A stretch of 64,000 nucleotides of DNA from Dendrolimus kikuchii (lineage: Eukaryota > Arthropoda > Insecta > Lepidoptera > Lasiocampidae). The notes below the pieces were generated by a model. The model saw only the letters and a program-made list of their open reading frames with translations. It did no database searches and had not been told where the DNA came from. Shown here in pieces: positions 33,925 through 45,469 of the stretch; position 1 is the stretch's first letter; each line of letters starts with the position of its first letter. Location of the stretch: contig CM034394.1 in the NCBI GenBank assembly GCA_019925095.2, forward strand, positions 22,182,272 to 22,246,271, read 5' to 3'. The translations under genes were made by a program, and so were the position numbers.

Positions 33925-34479
33925 TTATACGCTATTAACAATGGTCATTCAGAAGGATATTGTGTGAGGGCAAGCAGCAGCCGCGAGAACCTAATTTTGA
34001 GTCTACCACGAATTTAGTGTATTTGCGTTGAATGCCTGCGACGAACTCTCCCGAACTGTCTTTCGGTTTTTGATCTTTGGTGGTTTCGCGCTTGCTTATG
34101 ATGTTGGCACTAACGTTGCCACTCTACTATCTCTATTTCATTTTTGACAGTAATTCAACGGTTATGTCAATAAGTTGTTGCCCAATAAATGAAAAATAGT
34201 TAAACCTTATTTAATTTAAATTTATGAGCCCAATAAATCAATGAATTGTTAATCAGATTCATATCGACGTACATAACTTTGTTTGTCGTAATTACTAAAA
34301 ACTGTTTGTACAATTTTAGAACTCGGAACACACTGTTTGGTTCCCTGTGGTAATTGTTGGGGCGGAGTATTGTTTGCCATACGTTATCGGGAAATATATC
34401 TCGAATTCAAAGAACAAAAGCCAGTGTATTTAATTACACATATTTACGATTCCCTATCCATTTTGGTTATCAAGGATCT
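33925..34479. other. Spacer
   Basis: No supported gene or repeat. Confidence 0.4.
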
Positions 34480-34880
34480 CTTATGACTATCATGTTCGGC
34501 TCTCCGTCGTCCGTTTGTTATACTACTTTTTATATCATTATAAACTTCGTACATTTTTCCTGGGTAAAAAGTAGCATATGTGCTATTCCAGACTATAATC
34601 TATCTCTGTGTCAAATTTCATCCAGATTTGTTCAGCCCTTCTGGCGTGACTGAGCAACAAATATCCATCCAAACTTTCGCATTTATAATACTAGCTTTTA
34701 TCGAGGCTTTTCCTGCGTTGATGTTGTCCCATGGGAACCATGTTTATCTAGAATAAAAGTAGTCGATGTGCTATTCAAAACTGTAATCTATCTCTATGCC
34801 AAATTTCACTCGGATCCTTTCAGATGTCCTGAATTGATTGATCTTCCAAACTTTTACATTTACAATATTACTATAGGTAG
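34480..34880 (-). mobile_element. Two Helitron-like units in tandem
   Basis: Unit A (to about 34692) and unit B (to about 34878) repeat the same order of blocks: a hydration-like CTGGGTAAAAAGTAGCATATG / ATAAAAGTAGTCGATGTG, TAATCTATCTCT, CAAATTTCA, then CAAACTTT and a TTATAATACTAG-type end. They differ by about a quarter of bases. Confidence 0.55.
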
Positions 34881-35019
34881 TACATACAATATTTGTCACA
34901 TCTCGAATATAATAAATCTGTAGAGGGGTCGAATTTCTAAAATCAATTTCAAAATAAGAAAAAAACATCAGAGAGACTAATTCGTACCAATATAATAATA
35001 TTATCAAAATATTGTTTTA

Positions 35020-35135
35020 GAATTTTCGCCTGTCTGTTTCTTTATCACGTAAAAACTATTGAACGGATTTAAATTTAACGATACAGGGCTAGTTTGAACC
35101 CAGGGGCAACACATAGGATATTTTTTTTTATACCT
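35020..35135. mobile_element. Helitron-like fragment
   Basis: Contains CTATTGAACGGATTTAAAT and GGATATTTTTTTT blocks shared with 18170-18300 and 19800-19900. Confidence 0.5.
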
Positions 35136-35160
35136 ATAAAGTAGGAATATTTAATATATA

Positions 35161-35367
35161 TGTAGGAATGTTAAGAATGTTTGGATGTGTAACGGAACGC
35201 AAGTGTAGATTGAATGAATGAATGGTAAGCTGAGAGTCGTTAGTCGAGAGCGTAAGAGGGTGGTTGGCTGCGTGTAAGACGAAGTTGTTTTAAGGTGTAT
35301 TTTAAAAGAAGATTAAAGTGTTTATCCGAAGAAGATATGTTTTATTCTAACGGGCCAATTTCTAACA
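35161..35367. mobile_element. Candidate short LTR
   Basis: It starts TGTAGGAATG and ends TTCTAACA, a TGT...ACA boundary like BEL/Pao or gypsy LTRs, about 207 bp. No duplicate target site and no second copy were found. Confidence 0.3.
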
Positions 35368-35856
35368 ACCACGCACCCGCCCTCACATATATGTTCTACA
35401 CAAGGGTGACGACAAATAACGAAAAAACAACATTGTCATAAAGTAACTGAGAATGGAATTTATACAACAACTGCTTCGTTACTTACATTTTAAAAAATAA
35501 CACGTTTGATTCTTCTTCAACGTATAATTAGAAAGAACTGTTTTAAAAAATATGTCACTCATAAATTGTTGGATGTAATATTATTGTTTATTATTCAATA
35601 TCCTCAATTTTATAAAATTGTTTTGTTGGGTATACTTATAAATCAACAATCATTATAAACAATATTATAATGTGGTTAAGGATTTTCTTCGTATACGTTA
35701 TCGGCTGAATGTAGTTTTCCGACAACCTAATATTGCCTTACTATCTATCTCTCATCTAAGAGTCTGTGGTCTTGTCGGTGCAGTTTTCCCCAAACTTCTC
35801 TATTGTTGTTCAGCTGTTTTATATCTCTTTGTATGAAGATATTGATACACATGCTC

Positions 35857-35860
<4 letters not shown>
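35368..35860. other. AT-rich spacer
   Basis: Nothing recognised. Confidence 0.4.

Positions 35861-35898
<38 letters not shown>
35861..35898. repeat. (TA)n microsatellite, target of a LINE-A insertion
   Basis: The run leads directly into LINE-A; its last 12 bases reappear after the LINE-A tail. Confidence 0.9.
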
Positions 35899-35899
<1 letters not shown>

Positions 35900-36064
35900 T
35901 AGCAGAAGGTGATGTTAGGAGCCTTAAGAACAGACGAGCGTGCATGACAAGAGTTATGAATGTCAAAGAAGCAAGTGAGGTGTGTAAGAATGGGCCTAAA
36001 TGGCGCTCTGTTGTTCGTGCCTACCCCGCAAGAGAACTGGCGTGAAGTTATGTATGTATGTATG
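35899..36064 (+). mobile_element. LINE-A, 166-bp copy in a TA repeat
   Basis: The coding end is intact from LAEGDVRSLKNRRACM to YPARELA and the stop. A 12-bp duplicate TATATATATGTA lies at 35887-35898 and 36065-36076. Low-complexity flanks make the exact edge uncertain by a few bases. Confidence 0.85.
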
Positions 36065-36084
36065 TATATATATGTATAATTCTA

Positions 36085-36413
36085 TCCGTGCAGGAACGGA
36101 GAAAGAATACAATTTCCTGCGGCCGGGCGGCCTGTCGTGAGAGGCGACTAAACAACCCACAGCCAGGTGGTAGGACACTTGCCCGACTGGATGGCTACCA
36201 CCCCTGGTCTCGAGCATGTCGCCATAACAACCTTGAGTTGTGTTCCGGCATTAGTGACCAGGTTCCAGTGACCCTTAAGAAAGCAGCAGCGCATTTGTAG
36301 CACCTTTGGTGTTGCAAATGTCCATAGGCGATGGTAACCGCTTTCCATTAAGTGGGCCGTCTGCCTGTCTGCTGAACTCCTGCAATAAAAATAATAATAA
36401 TAATAAAGCACGC
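36085..36413 (+). mobile_element. R300 repeat (copy 7)
   Basis: Full length, starting TCCGTGCAGG and ending CTCCTGCAATAAAAATAATAATAAT. It lies 8 bp after the LINE-A target duplicate. Confidence 0.9.
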
Positions 36414-36820
36414 TTAAAACTTGCATGCTCTGCAATTGTTCACATTTGCTAGCAACAAGCATGCTAGTTTCAAGCATACTCCTAAGCAATGATTCTTATG
36501 CTGGTAAACATTACCTGTTCGAAAATCAAACGACTGGTGATTTTTATACATACTGGAAATAAACATGCTGATTACTAGCAATTTTTTTAAACACGTACCA
36601 CTAGCAATTGCTCAATAATGACATGCTTTCGTGCTAGTAACGAGCATGTGTATCAATCAACCTTTACACAAAATTCAGTTTTTCCTTAATTTTATCCATG
36701 AATGCTCTCGCCTTGGCCTTCTTTTCCATCTCCTTGCTTCCATTTTTCCTTTGATTAATGTGCATAAGAAGGTGTCGTTACAAAGGCTAAACATCTTCCC
36801 TCTGTTTTCTTAAATAGTTT
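36414..36820. other. Spacer rich in GCATGC, GCTAG and GCAATTG words
   Basis: Between 36411 and 36650 the words CATGC/GCATG, GCTAG/CTAGC and CAATTG recur many times in both orientations, with CTGCAATTG near the left and AGCAATTGCTC near the right. It may be an unrecognised DNA element with subterminal binding sites. Confidence 0.35.
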
Positions 36821-36824
36821 CTAT

Positions 36825-37296
36825 TGTTACGACCGAGGTGCCGACAAAGGAAAATTCACACCTGCAGCCCAGTAAAAACATATTTTATTACCTTTTCGGC
36901 ATTTGGACTTCTTTTGTTTACTTTGTGTTTAAAATCTGTAATTATAAAAACAGCCCATTGTGTATTGTAATCTTTTATGGCAGTCATTGGCCAGGTAAGA
37001 TTCTAAGAAATTCAGTCACGCGGACGAGCAGACATATTGCATCCGTGCAGTATAAAGCAATGCCTCGATTGATGGACGAGGCAGTCGAGCGATAACCACA
37101 AGCGGAGCAAGACTTGTGTACATTCGGTAATCTATTTAGTGACGGGCTTTGCGCGGGTTATTGAATCGTGCATATTACGTTTAGACTGGTTGTGTTCAGT
37201 TATATTTGTACCTGTGTTATACGTGTTTGTATAGTTCTAATAAACTCTATTATAATTCCAACGGCATTTTAATTCGAGTCCCTGCAACTCGTAACA
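36825..37296 (+). mobile_element. Solo LTR, family LTR-1
   Basis: 472 bp, TGTTAC...GTAACA, with exact duplicates CTAT at 36821-36824 and 37297-37300. TATA-like GTATAAAGCAATGCCT lies near 37050 and TTCTAATAAACTC near 37235. Confidence 0.94.
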
Positions 37297-37324
37297 CTAT
37301 ATTACCTACATTTGAGAGCAATGC

Positions 37325-37615
37325 TGGAATCATTCATTACCTTGCTAACAGTTCTTAGGGTCGGTTTGATCGGTGTGTTAACACGCTCTCACATAATATC
37401 TTTAGCTTTGAGCTGATCGTGTTCCCTTCGATGATTGAGAGTCCCGATAGCCCACAATCGTCTCCATCACATTCATCCTGTCTGACTCCTCTATCCCAGT
37501 CTAAAACCTGATAAAGCGTAGGCACCGTCACTGGTGTTACAAACGTCTATATACGACGATAATCACTTTTAAATAAGTGGGCCGCCTGCCTGTTTGACAA
37601 TTACACAACAAAAAA
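37325..37615 (+). mobile_element. Composite repeat with SINE-like 3' module (copy 2)
   Basis: It matches 2020-2420 (CTGGAATCATT, TTGATCGGTGTG, CGCTCTCACA), and ends with GGTGTTACAAACGTC, AAGTGGGCCGCCTGCC and an A-rich tail. Confidence 0.55.
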
Positions 37616-39245
37616 AATAAGTAATCCTAAGATGTACGAAATTCTAAGTAGTATATCATTTTGTACTCTATGCAAAAATTGTGTCCTGAATTCGGATTTT
37701 GTTGGTAGCATAAATATTACTCGTAGATTTTAGTGACGTGACCATCTAAACTCAATAATATCGGCAACCGCACTTAGGTTGTAATGGGTTTTGACGCTGA
37801 TTCGCAACCGCAGGATGCTTGCATGACCGCGCTCGAGACACCTGCCTGTTACAATTCATTCTACAACAGATTCTAACCCGATATGTAAGAAGGTCGATAA
37901 TTGTTTGGACGTTTAATTCGAAAATTGGATGATGCTTGTGTATTCTACGAAATTTAATTTTACTGTGCTACGATCGATATTTTGCAATTGCTAATGTATC
38001 TTTCGAGTAATTTATAAGTATTGTAAAATTTCTGTTTTCTTTAGAAAATTCAAATTTTTGATAAAAAAATATGCTACTATCATCTTTAATTAATATAATA
38101 CAGCTTCTTGAGAGAAAAATCGTATTCACCAAGGAAAATTTTGCAAACTAAAGAAATTTTTATCTTTTACTTCGGACCAACTCAAAATAGTGTAGCAAAT
38201 GTTTATTTTTACTTTTAGTTAGTCTTAAAGTTGATTTCTTTTGTAATTGAAAATTTTAATTACTGTATGGCTTCTTTGGAGCTAAATTTTAAGTGTATTT
38301 ACAGTAAACAAACAGTGCACTTTCCAGACATACAGTACGCGCAAATCTTAAATGCGCATCAAATGAAGTTAGTTCCGTGAGATTACGCAGGCACGAAAGA
38401 GAAGCCATGTGAGAGCAGCCGAACAAGAACGCAACACTCTCCCCTCTCAGCTCTGTCTGTGAAGCGTGTACTGCACTACCATGCGCACGAACTTCAAGGA
38501 CGCATTGAAGTTTTGCTCGTACTATACTTGTCATTATTACTCTTAATAATGTGCATATAATAACGGTTTTCTTTACATCTTTTTCTTGTGTTATCATTAT
38601 CTAAATTAGAAAATAGTCACCTTATCAATAGATCTTCCATATAGGGAACTTTTCCCAAAAAAGGGTGTTTATTTCAATAAAGACTCTAAAACCTATAACA
38701 ATGAAAATAGACGAAGCCTTATTTTTCCCCAGCGTCTCAAGAACATCTTACCTAAGTGTCTAAAGGTTTAAAACTGTAAGGACTTTAGTATGTCCTTGAC
38801 TTGACCCTATCATATTGTAGCTGACATTGCAGTGTCGTATTTTCCTAATGTTTATCGTGGGGTCCGTTCGTGAGCGGAAGCGGGCAGCTAAGTAATAGAC
38901 GATGACATTCTCAAAACGTTAGTAGAACTCCAGTATTTGTATTATAATAAATTATCAATTATAATTAATTAGCTATTTAACTAATTTAAGGTATGACGAT
39001 GTACCTGCTATTCTCATAAAAAAATTTCGTCACAATCAGCGTTTTGTAAAATAAAACTCTCTCAGTTGATGTGACTGTCAACTAATGTCTATACATAGTA
39101 TAAAAAGTCACTTTTTCTCTCTCTCTCTAGTCTTATATCCACTAGCTCCTCTTAAACCCACACGCAACGCAACGGATTTTTAAGTGGTTTTCACCATGAG
39201 TTAGGTGTTACATTATTTTTCATCAAAGGTTTACATATATATATA
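37616..39245. other. Spacer, 1.6 kb
   Basis: A 102-codon minus frame (38289-38597) crosses a GC-richer patch at 38360-38500 and is unrecognised. A CT-rich tract lies at 39108-39130. No repeat from elsewhere in the window. Confidence 0.4.
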
Positions 39246-39366
39246 CATACATACATACATAACTTCACGCCAGTTCCCTTGCGGGGTAGGCACGAACGAC
39301 AGAGTGCCATTTAGGCTTATTCTTACACACCTCACTTGCCTTTGACATTCATAACTCTTGTCATGT
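39246..39366 (-). mobile_element. LINE-A, about 120-bp copy between TA repeats
   Basis: The (ATAC)n tail, the reversed YPARELA coding end, and sequence up to CATAACTCTTGTCATG, then a TA repeat. Five bases are missing in the CTTGCCT..TTGAC region relative to other copies. Confidence 0.88.
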
Positions 39367-39367
39367 A

Positions 39368-39435
39368 AGATATATATATATATATATAGATATATATATA
39401 TATATACATATATATATACACACATATATATATGT
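39368..39435. repeat. (TA)n-rich microsatellite
   Basis: Interrupted TA repeat that abuts the LINE-A copy and also precedes its tail at 39234-39244; probably the target. Confidence 0.85.
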
Positions 39436-39674
39436 AAAACCTAATTAAGTTTTAATATAGATAGAAAATGCCAATATTTCGCAACCAATTCACTGCAGCG
39501 CGACTCAATAAAAATTCTATGCAATGTAACCCGTGTGAAAGAAAGCTTAATGGCTAAATGAATAAGGCTGACGTACTAGGTTTCGGTCCGTGGAGATGTT
39601 ACGGGGAAAACCCTAGATATATATATATAAAAATGTCAACATTTATTCATAAGTAATTTATAGCTGACCTTTAA

Positions 39675-40264
39675 TCCTAGAAGCCTAATCTATTTGGGGA
39701 GCACATAAAACCTTAACATACGTCTCAGAGGCGTACACATACTAAAGACAACCTATATTCCCAAATATTATGCCTCATTTCCTGTATGTTATGGGAAACT
39801 TCAGCTTAGGAAATAAACTAATAATAAAACGCAGTTATAAGATTGAAATCTATAATCACACTTATTTATTACAACAAAATAAAAATTTAAAAAATCAAAA
39901 AAACTGGACTTCTAAGAAATCAGTTAAAACACAAATACTTCTTTAAACAATCTAATATTTGTTAACATTAATTACTTATTTATGAGACAAACGTTAAAAT
40001 ATAATTAAATATAATTAGATTATTAGCTGTTAGTTATAACTCACGAACATTTTATATGAACAGTTGACAGTTACACAAAGCCTAAACATACGTCTCGCAA
40101 ACGTACTGTACCGCAATAAATCGAAAATGACATGACTTAGTGACACAAGTACCATCGAAAAGCTCCCGTCGGCCTATGAGTTGGCTAAACAGCACGAGAC
40201 GTTACAAAAATATAGGGTTTTCGATAACATGTACGCCTCGCAGACGTAGATAAGGCCTCTAGGG
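39675..40264. mobile_element. Complete piggyBac-type MITE, 590 bp
   Basis: TTAA target copies lie at 39671-39674 and 40265-40268. The 17-bp ends TCCTAGAAGCCTAATCT and, reversed, CCCTAGAGGCCTTATCT differ at three positions; the CCCTAG start beside TTAA is the piggyBac signature. Subterminal repeats with ACGTCTC...CGTAC occur at about 39720, 40090 and 40235. There is no transposase, so it depends on one elsewhere. Confidence 0.88.
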
Positions 40265-40268
40265 TTAA

Positions 40269-41190
40269 AGCAATATGATCAATAAACATTATTAGAATCT
40301 ACTTTAAGGGTCTTTGCATCGCTTACCACTACGCTATTCGCTCGCAGTGTGAGCTGAGCTTTACACTAAAAGCGTATTTTCTCCTGTAAGTTTTATATCA
40401 CTTTTATTACCTCGACGCTATACAGCACAGCATAGCCGTTCCCTTTACGACGCTTACACACATTAGCTTTATTATGTACGATTTTCTTAACAACACGTAT
40501 TTACGTCCAGTTGGGGAAACAGCTGATTGCCCTGCGTATTAGACATGTCGAGAGAATGGAGGCTAAATTGTATAAGCGTTTCGTTCTCCCATAACCCTCG
40601 AATTTTAGTTATTTTTCTATAGACATTTAATATTATTTGAATGAAGAAAACTCAACCAGGACTAAACTAATTATTTTGTATTATTTATGTTTCTTCAAGA
40701 ATAATATTTTTATAGGATTCCAATATCTAAATACAAAAAGGAACCGCTATGGTCTGTGTATCAAAGCTGATTATACCAGCACTTAATATAGATAGATAGA
40801 AGATAGGTGAAAATATTTTTAAATCTTAATGACTGCCCGCTGGCCTTGCACATCATAAATGCGCGCGCAGTACTTGATCATTATTTTGCTGCGATGTTAT
40901 TTTAAAACTGCGATATCTCCTAAGGTATTCATTGAAATCAAATTATGTAAATGGCAATTTCGTTTTAAATTAAATACTTGTGATGAATAACGTATTTATT
41001 TGGATAAGGATTAATATCATGTTTATAAAAACACTTTGGCAAATAATGCATTATTTTAGAACAAATTTGGTTAGCATAAAAAAGGTTATAGTGAGCCCAC
41101 CTTAAAAGATAGACATATGCTGTCGCGGACTTTTTTTTATAACTTTTAAAGGGGATCAATTCTGTCACACATAATCTTTGTGGAACTTTA
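40269..41190. other. Spacer
   Basis: Nothing recognised; the 67-codon minus frame at 40965-41168 lacks motifs. Confidence 0.4.
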
Positions 41191-41440
41191 ACCGTTTACG
41201 CAGCGCTCGCAGCGGAATATCTCAAAAGGAAAAAAAACCCGATTTTGAAACATTCTTCATTGGTGCTCCGCTCCTATTAGTCTTAGCGTGATGATATATA
41301 GACTATAGCCTTCCTCGACAAATGGGCTATCTAACATTGAAATATTTTTTTAAATCAGACCAGTAGTTCCTGAGATTAGCGCGTTCAATCAAACAAACAA
41401 ACAAACAAACTCTTCAGCTTTATATATTAGTATAAGATAT
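41191..41440 (-). mobile_element. Helitron-like element
   Basis: It matches 57216-57410: GATTTTGAAACATTCTTC, GGTGCTCCGCTCCTATT, CCAGTAGTTCCT and TATATATTAGTATAAGAT. It carries an expanded (AAAC)n at 41388-41410. The CTAG end is lost. Confidence 0.68.
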
Positions 41441-41444
41441 AGAT

Positions 41445-42238
41445 ACGAATGCTGGTATATACATGGATATGTGTGTGTGTGTGTGTGTATGTGTCTACGC
41501 GCGTATGCGTACATAAATATGTATACATACCTTGTTTTTGGAATATAGTAGTTACTACAATAGTTTAAATGGTATATTTGGGTGATTAATTTACAAAATC
41601 TACTTTAGTATTCAAGTTTAGATGTTTTTGAATTGATTAACATATTTAAACAATATTAAATAGTGTATAATTGATTACAAAAATCGTGTGTGTTGTACCA
41701 AAAAGATCTGCCAAGGAATAACAATTATAGTGTTAAAATTGCTGTTGCGGAGATAACCAGTGGAATGATAAGCTTTGTAGCCAATAAATAAGTATTTAAT
41801 GGAAAAATGATAAAAAATACAATGCAATCTTTTACAATGTGGCAGACGGAGAGAATCTAATTTGATTTTGACAAGTCAACTATAAATCAATTAAAAAACA
41901 TACCCAAAAGGTTCCAGATAAAAGGAGTATGCAACAATTGCGTAAAGATTTGATTGAAATTCTCAAAGTGGAATGGATACCTAAGATTTTAGTTAGACCA
42001 ATAAAATCCACTAGATACAGTTCCACCATAAAAGGAGGTCTTAAAACGAATATTTTACGTGCCACACAAAAATGGCAAGAAAAATAGATTTCCAAAGACG
42101 AGTGGAAGCATATTCGTAGTTTACGATTTTTTCCTATAACAAGTGTATTTATGTACCTATAAAATATTTATGTTTATGACAAAGACTTGTTTGGACGAAA
42201 GTTTTTTATATATATGTATATGTTTATGACGGGACAGT
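41445..42238. other. Spacer with a (GT)n run
   Basis: (GT)n at about 41469-41489. The remainder is AT-rich and unrecognised; the 71-codon minus frame at 41880-42095 has no motif. Confidence 0.4.
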
Positions 42239-42251
42239 TTATGTGACACCA

Positions 42252-43373
42252 TCGTCATCATGATCATCATCCGAGCGTTAAATCCTGGTTGCGTTCGGAG
42301 CGTTCACTCCGACGCCCAGGGTCCGCTTTCCTACTTTTTCTACTCCACTTCGCGCGGTCTTCAGCATTCCCCGATTTGAGACCATTGGTACGCATGTCAT
42401 CCTTCACAACGTCAAGCCAACATTTCTTGGGTCTTTCCCTTCGACCGGGACCTGGCGAAGGCCGCATGGCTAGACATTTGTTCCCCACATAATTAGCCGG
42501 TCTCCGTAAAACGTAGCCGTACCAACGTAAGCAACACTCTTGCAGTTTGTCTGCTATGTCACGCACATGAAGACTGTCGCGGTTGCGGGAGTTCCTGGCC
42601 CGGTGTTTCCGCGTCAATCCACACTTCCATCGCAGCATATTCATCACTATGACACGCAGTTCTTGCTCGTGTCGCTCAAGTACAGGCCACGCTTCACTGC
42701 CATACAAAAGGACAGGTCTAATGATGGATTTACAAACCTGTCCTTTTAATTTAACCGGCATTTGGGGGTCACAAATGACACCTGTCACCTCACGCCATTT
42801 GGCCCAAGCTTCTGCGATACGGGCCTTGACGTCGTGGTCGATATCCCCGGATGCACTAAGTACAGATCCCAAGTAGATAAACTGATCCGTGTGCTTGACC
42901 GTATCTTCGCCTATGCGCTCGGATGTGGGATCTGTAGTGTTGCAGGCCAAGTACTCAGTCTTCGCCACATTTAGTTTCAGACCGCCGTTCTCTAGCGACC
43001 TCTTCCACGCATTCACGCGTTGCACCAGGCGCCCCCTGTTCGAATCTGCCTTTGTGCTGCTTATTCAGCAGCTCGTGGAAGTACGAGCGCCATCTCTCCT
43101 TCACCGCGAGGTCCTCGCATAACAGGTTACCGCCAGGATCTTTAACACAGCGGCACTTGGAAATGTCCTGTGCCGCTTTGATCCTGGAACGTGCCAACTT
43201 ATAAATGAGCTTCTGCCCCTCAGACGATTCCAACTTATCGCACAACGATCGAAAGTGGTCTCGTCTGGCTCTGGCTACAGCCCTTTTAGTGGCATGTTTT
43301 GCGGCCCTGTATGCGTCGCGGTCTTCAGGAGATCTGGATGCTTGCCACTTTTTGAAGAGGGTCTTCTTCACCC
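42252..43373 (-). pseudogene. RTE-type LINE, 5'-truncated, RT core deleted, 13-bp target duplication
   Basis: Exact duplicates TTATGTGACACCA lie at 42239-42251 and 43374-43386. The upstream part (about 43030-43371, minus) encodes the linker between endonuclease and RT (KLARSRIKAAQDISKCRCVK, KERWRSYFHELLN). The downstream part (42267-43036) encodes sequence after the YADD motif: LVQRVNAWKRSLENGGLKLN, TEYLACN, YLGSVLSASG, RPVLLYGSEAW, MLRWKCGLTRKHRARN, LRWYGYVLRRP, PKKCWLDVVKDDM. The whole catalytic palm is missing at the join near 43030 and the frames differ there. The ATG-rich tail is at 42252-42272. It cannot encode an active enzyme. Confidence 0.94.
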
Positions 43374-43484
43374 TTATGTGACACCAAACTATATATTTTC
43401 TTCAGGAATGCTGTAGCTAATTTAAGTTGACGGAAATATATTAACATATATAATACATATTGCTAAAATTTCGTATTAAAACTA

Positions 43485-43800
43485 TGGGGGTCGGTAAAAA
43501 TGAAACCACCATATTTTATAATTAATTGTCTATATTACAAATCGCCGCTTTAGGTACTTATTATTAGAGTTATACACTTATGTTGTGCCGTTTTGCTATA
43601 CAATAAAGCTTCCCTGGCGCGTGCCGTGTGAGCGAATGCGCGCGGCCTTACGGCTTATCAATACAATAAGGACTGACTCGCTCCTCCAGGACTCGGCTAT
43701 GGGTGGGGTTCTGCGGTGCGTCGGAGTTCGATATCGCGAGAACAAACGAATATTCCCGAGCGCACGTCGGATGTATTTGCCTTGCCACAAAACTAAAACT
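43485..43800. mobile_element. Unclassified LTR-like repeat (copy 2)
   Basis: Matches 16505-16835 through GGGGGTCGGTAAAAATG, CGGCGCGTGCCGTG-like core and GGAGTTCGATAT. ACAATAAAGC occurs at about 43600. The overlapping small frames in all directions reflect its GC-rich core. Confidence 0.5.
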
Positions 43801-45140
43801 AAAAAAGGAACAATCTTTAATGAAATACTTTTTCAACACATTTGCTCAAAAATGCATTTACGAAGCCTGTACATATTGTTCGAAAGTGAAACATAACGCA
43901 CCATACAACGGAACGCGTGGTAAAATAGATAGTTAGGTGAAAAAATATATGAAAATTCGACCAAGAAGTTTGACATTAAGAAAATAAATAAGCTGAAAAA
44001 TTGAACCTCCTTGGAAGCGCTTTTGATTAATAAATTTGTTTCACTTTAATACTATAGAGAAAATGAGACGAATAAATAAATAAAAGATAGTTCTAATTTT
44101 CATGTTAAAGATTGAAATGACTTTACGACTGATATTTATGTTTGTATTGTACTCTTTTTTTCGCAAATCTGTTGAAAAACGTTATATGACACACGTGAGG
44201 TTGTTGGTTTTTAGAAACTCGGCTTACATTCGTCTGCTTGTTTGTAAAAGCAACTTACCGCACTAGTATCATAAATAACTATTTTTATAAATAATTTATT
44301 TTTTATGGATTACTTCGGGATAGATTCTATTGAATATTTAAGTATTTGAAAATGCATGTGATGATTAATCAAAGTTCATGACAATAAATATTCAAATAGT
44401 AATACTTTTAATTCCCTAAGGTTTTACTTTAATTTATGAAGTACGTAAATCTAAAACGAACCCAAGGGAAACCGCGTGAAATAGCTAAGCTGAAAATACT
44501 TTCATCACTTATTTTATCAATATTTTATTAATCAATGCGCTGTTCTTTTAAAGAAAATTTCTGTACTAAAATATTGAAAGCTTTTTTTTATTTTGGATCA
44601 AGATCTTTGTTTCTTTTCCTGTTCAGTGTTTAAGTGAATAAAATAGCTGAATAATGTTTATACGCCGCCTACTTGGCAACGCCTACGCTTTCGTAGCAAG
44701 TTTATGTATTCCGTAGCCAAGCTACAAACTTGCTACGTTGCTACGAAGTTGTAGTTACATTGATGTAATTTATTTTACCAACGGTTAATTTTTAAAAGCT
44801 TTTTCAATCATCGGGTATTTATGTTAAGTTGTCTATCAACTAAATTACAGCCTGACTGTAAATGTGAAACGATTGAACTATTCCACTCATACATTTTGAA
44901 ATTTTATTTTTTATATTACATACTTGCTTTGTCTGCTACTTCATTCGCGCGGAACTGAAATTAAAAATATGAAATTTCTGGTAAAATTTTTAAAATTTTG
45001 TACTGAGATTCGTTGGGCCCTTTTGTAACATATTGAAGTCAAACTTTCAGACTGACGACAAGTTTTACACATGACTATCTTGATATGCAAGTCCCAGTAC
45101 TTTCAAAACGTGATAATAACCATGTACGTAAATTACATCA
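43801..45140. other. AT-rich spacer
   Basis: No gene. Contains the hairpin at 44692-44737. Confidence 0.4.
44692..44737. repeat. Inverted repeat, 12-bp arms, in a GCTACG-rich patch
   Basis: CGTAGCAAGTTT (44692-44703) pairs with 44726-44737. Further GTAGC/GCTAC words surround it (44680-44750), as in small hairpin MITEs. Confidence 0.7.
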
Positions 45141-45145
45141 AAGCG

Positions 45146-45437
45146 TGGTAGCGTAATGACTAGCGCACGTATCCCAAACTCAAAGGTCGCGGGTTCTTAT
45201 CCTGAACGGAACGTATGCACCACTTAAGAAGTTTTATTAACCTAATATGCATATTGTTATAATTTCACGTAATAACAACAGTGAAGAAACATATCATGAT
45301 GAAATCTGCACATCGAGATAGCCGATGTGTCAAACCTGCCAAGCCGCCTTAAACATGAGTAGCGGGTATACTGTCCAATCCCCTATAGTGGGAGACCCGA
45401 GTCCTGCAGTGGGACGTTTACGGGCTGTTATTATTTT
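45146..45437 (+). mobile_element. tRNA-derived SINE (copy 2)
   Basis: A-box-like TGGTAGCGTAATGACTAGCG at 45147-45166 and a decayed B box GGTTCTTATCC at 45192-45202. The body matches 929-1225 to the tail (GTGGGACGTTTACGGGCTG). Confidence 0.85.
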
Positions 45438-45469
45438 TATTACTAGATTAGATAAACTGCTTAAACGGT

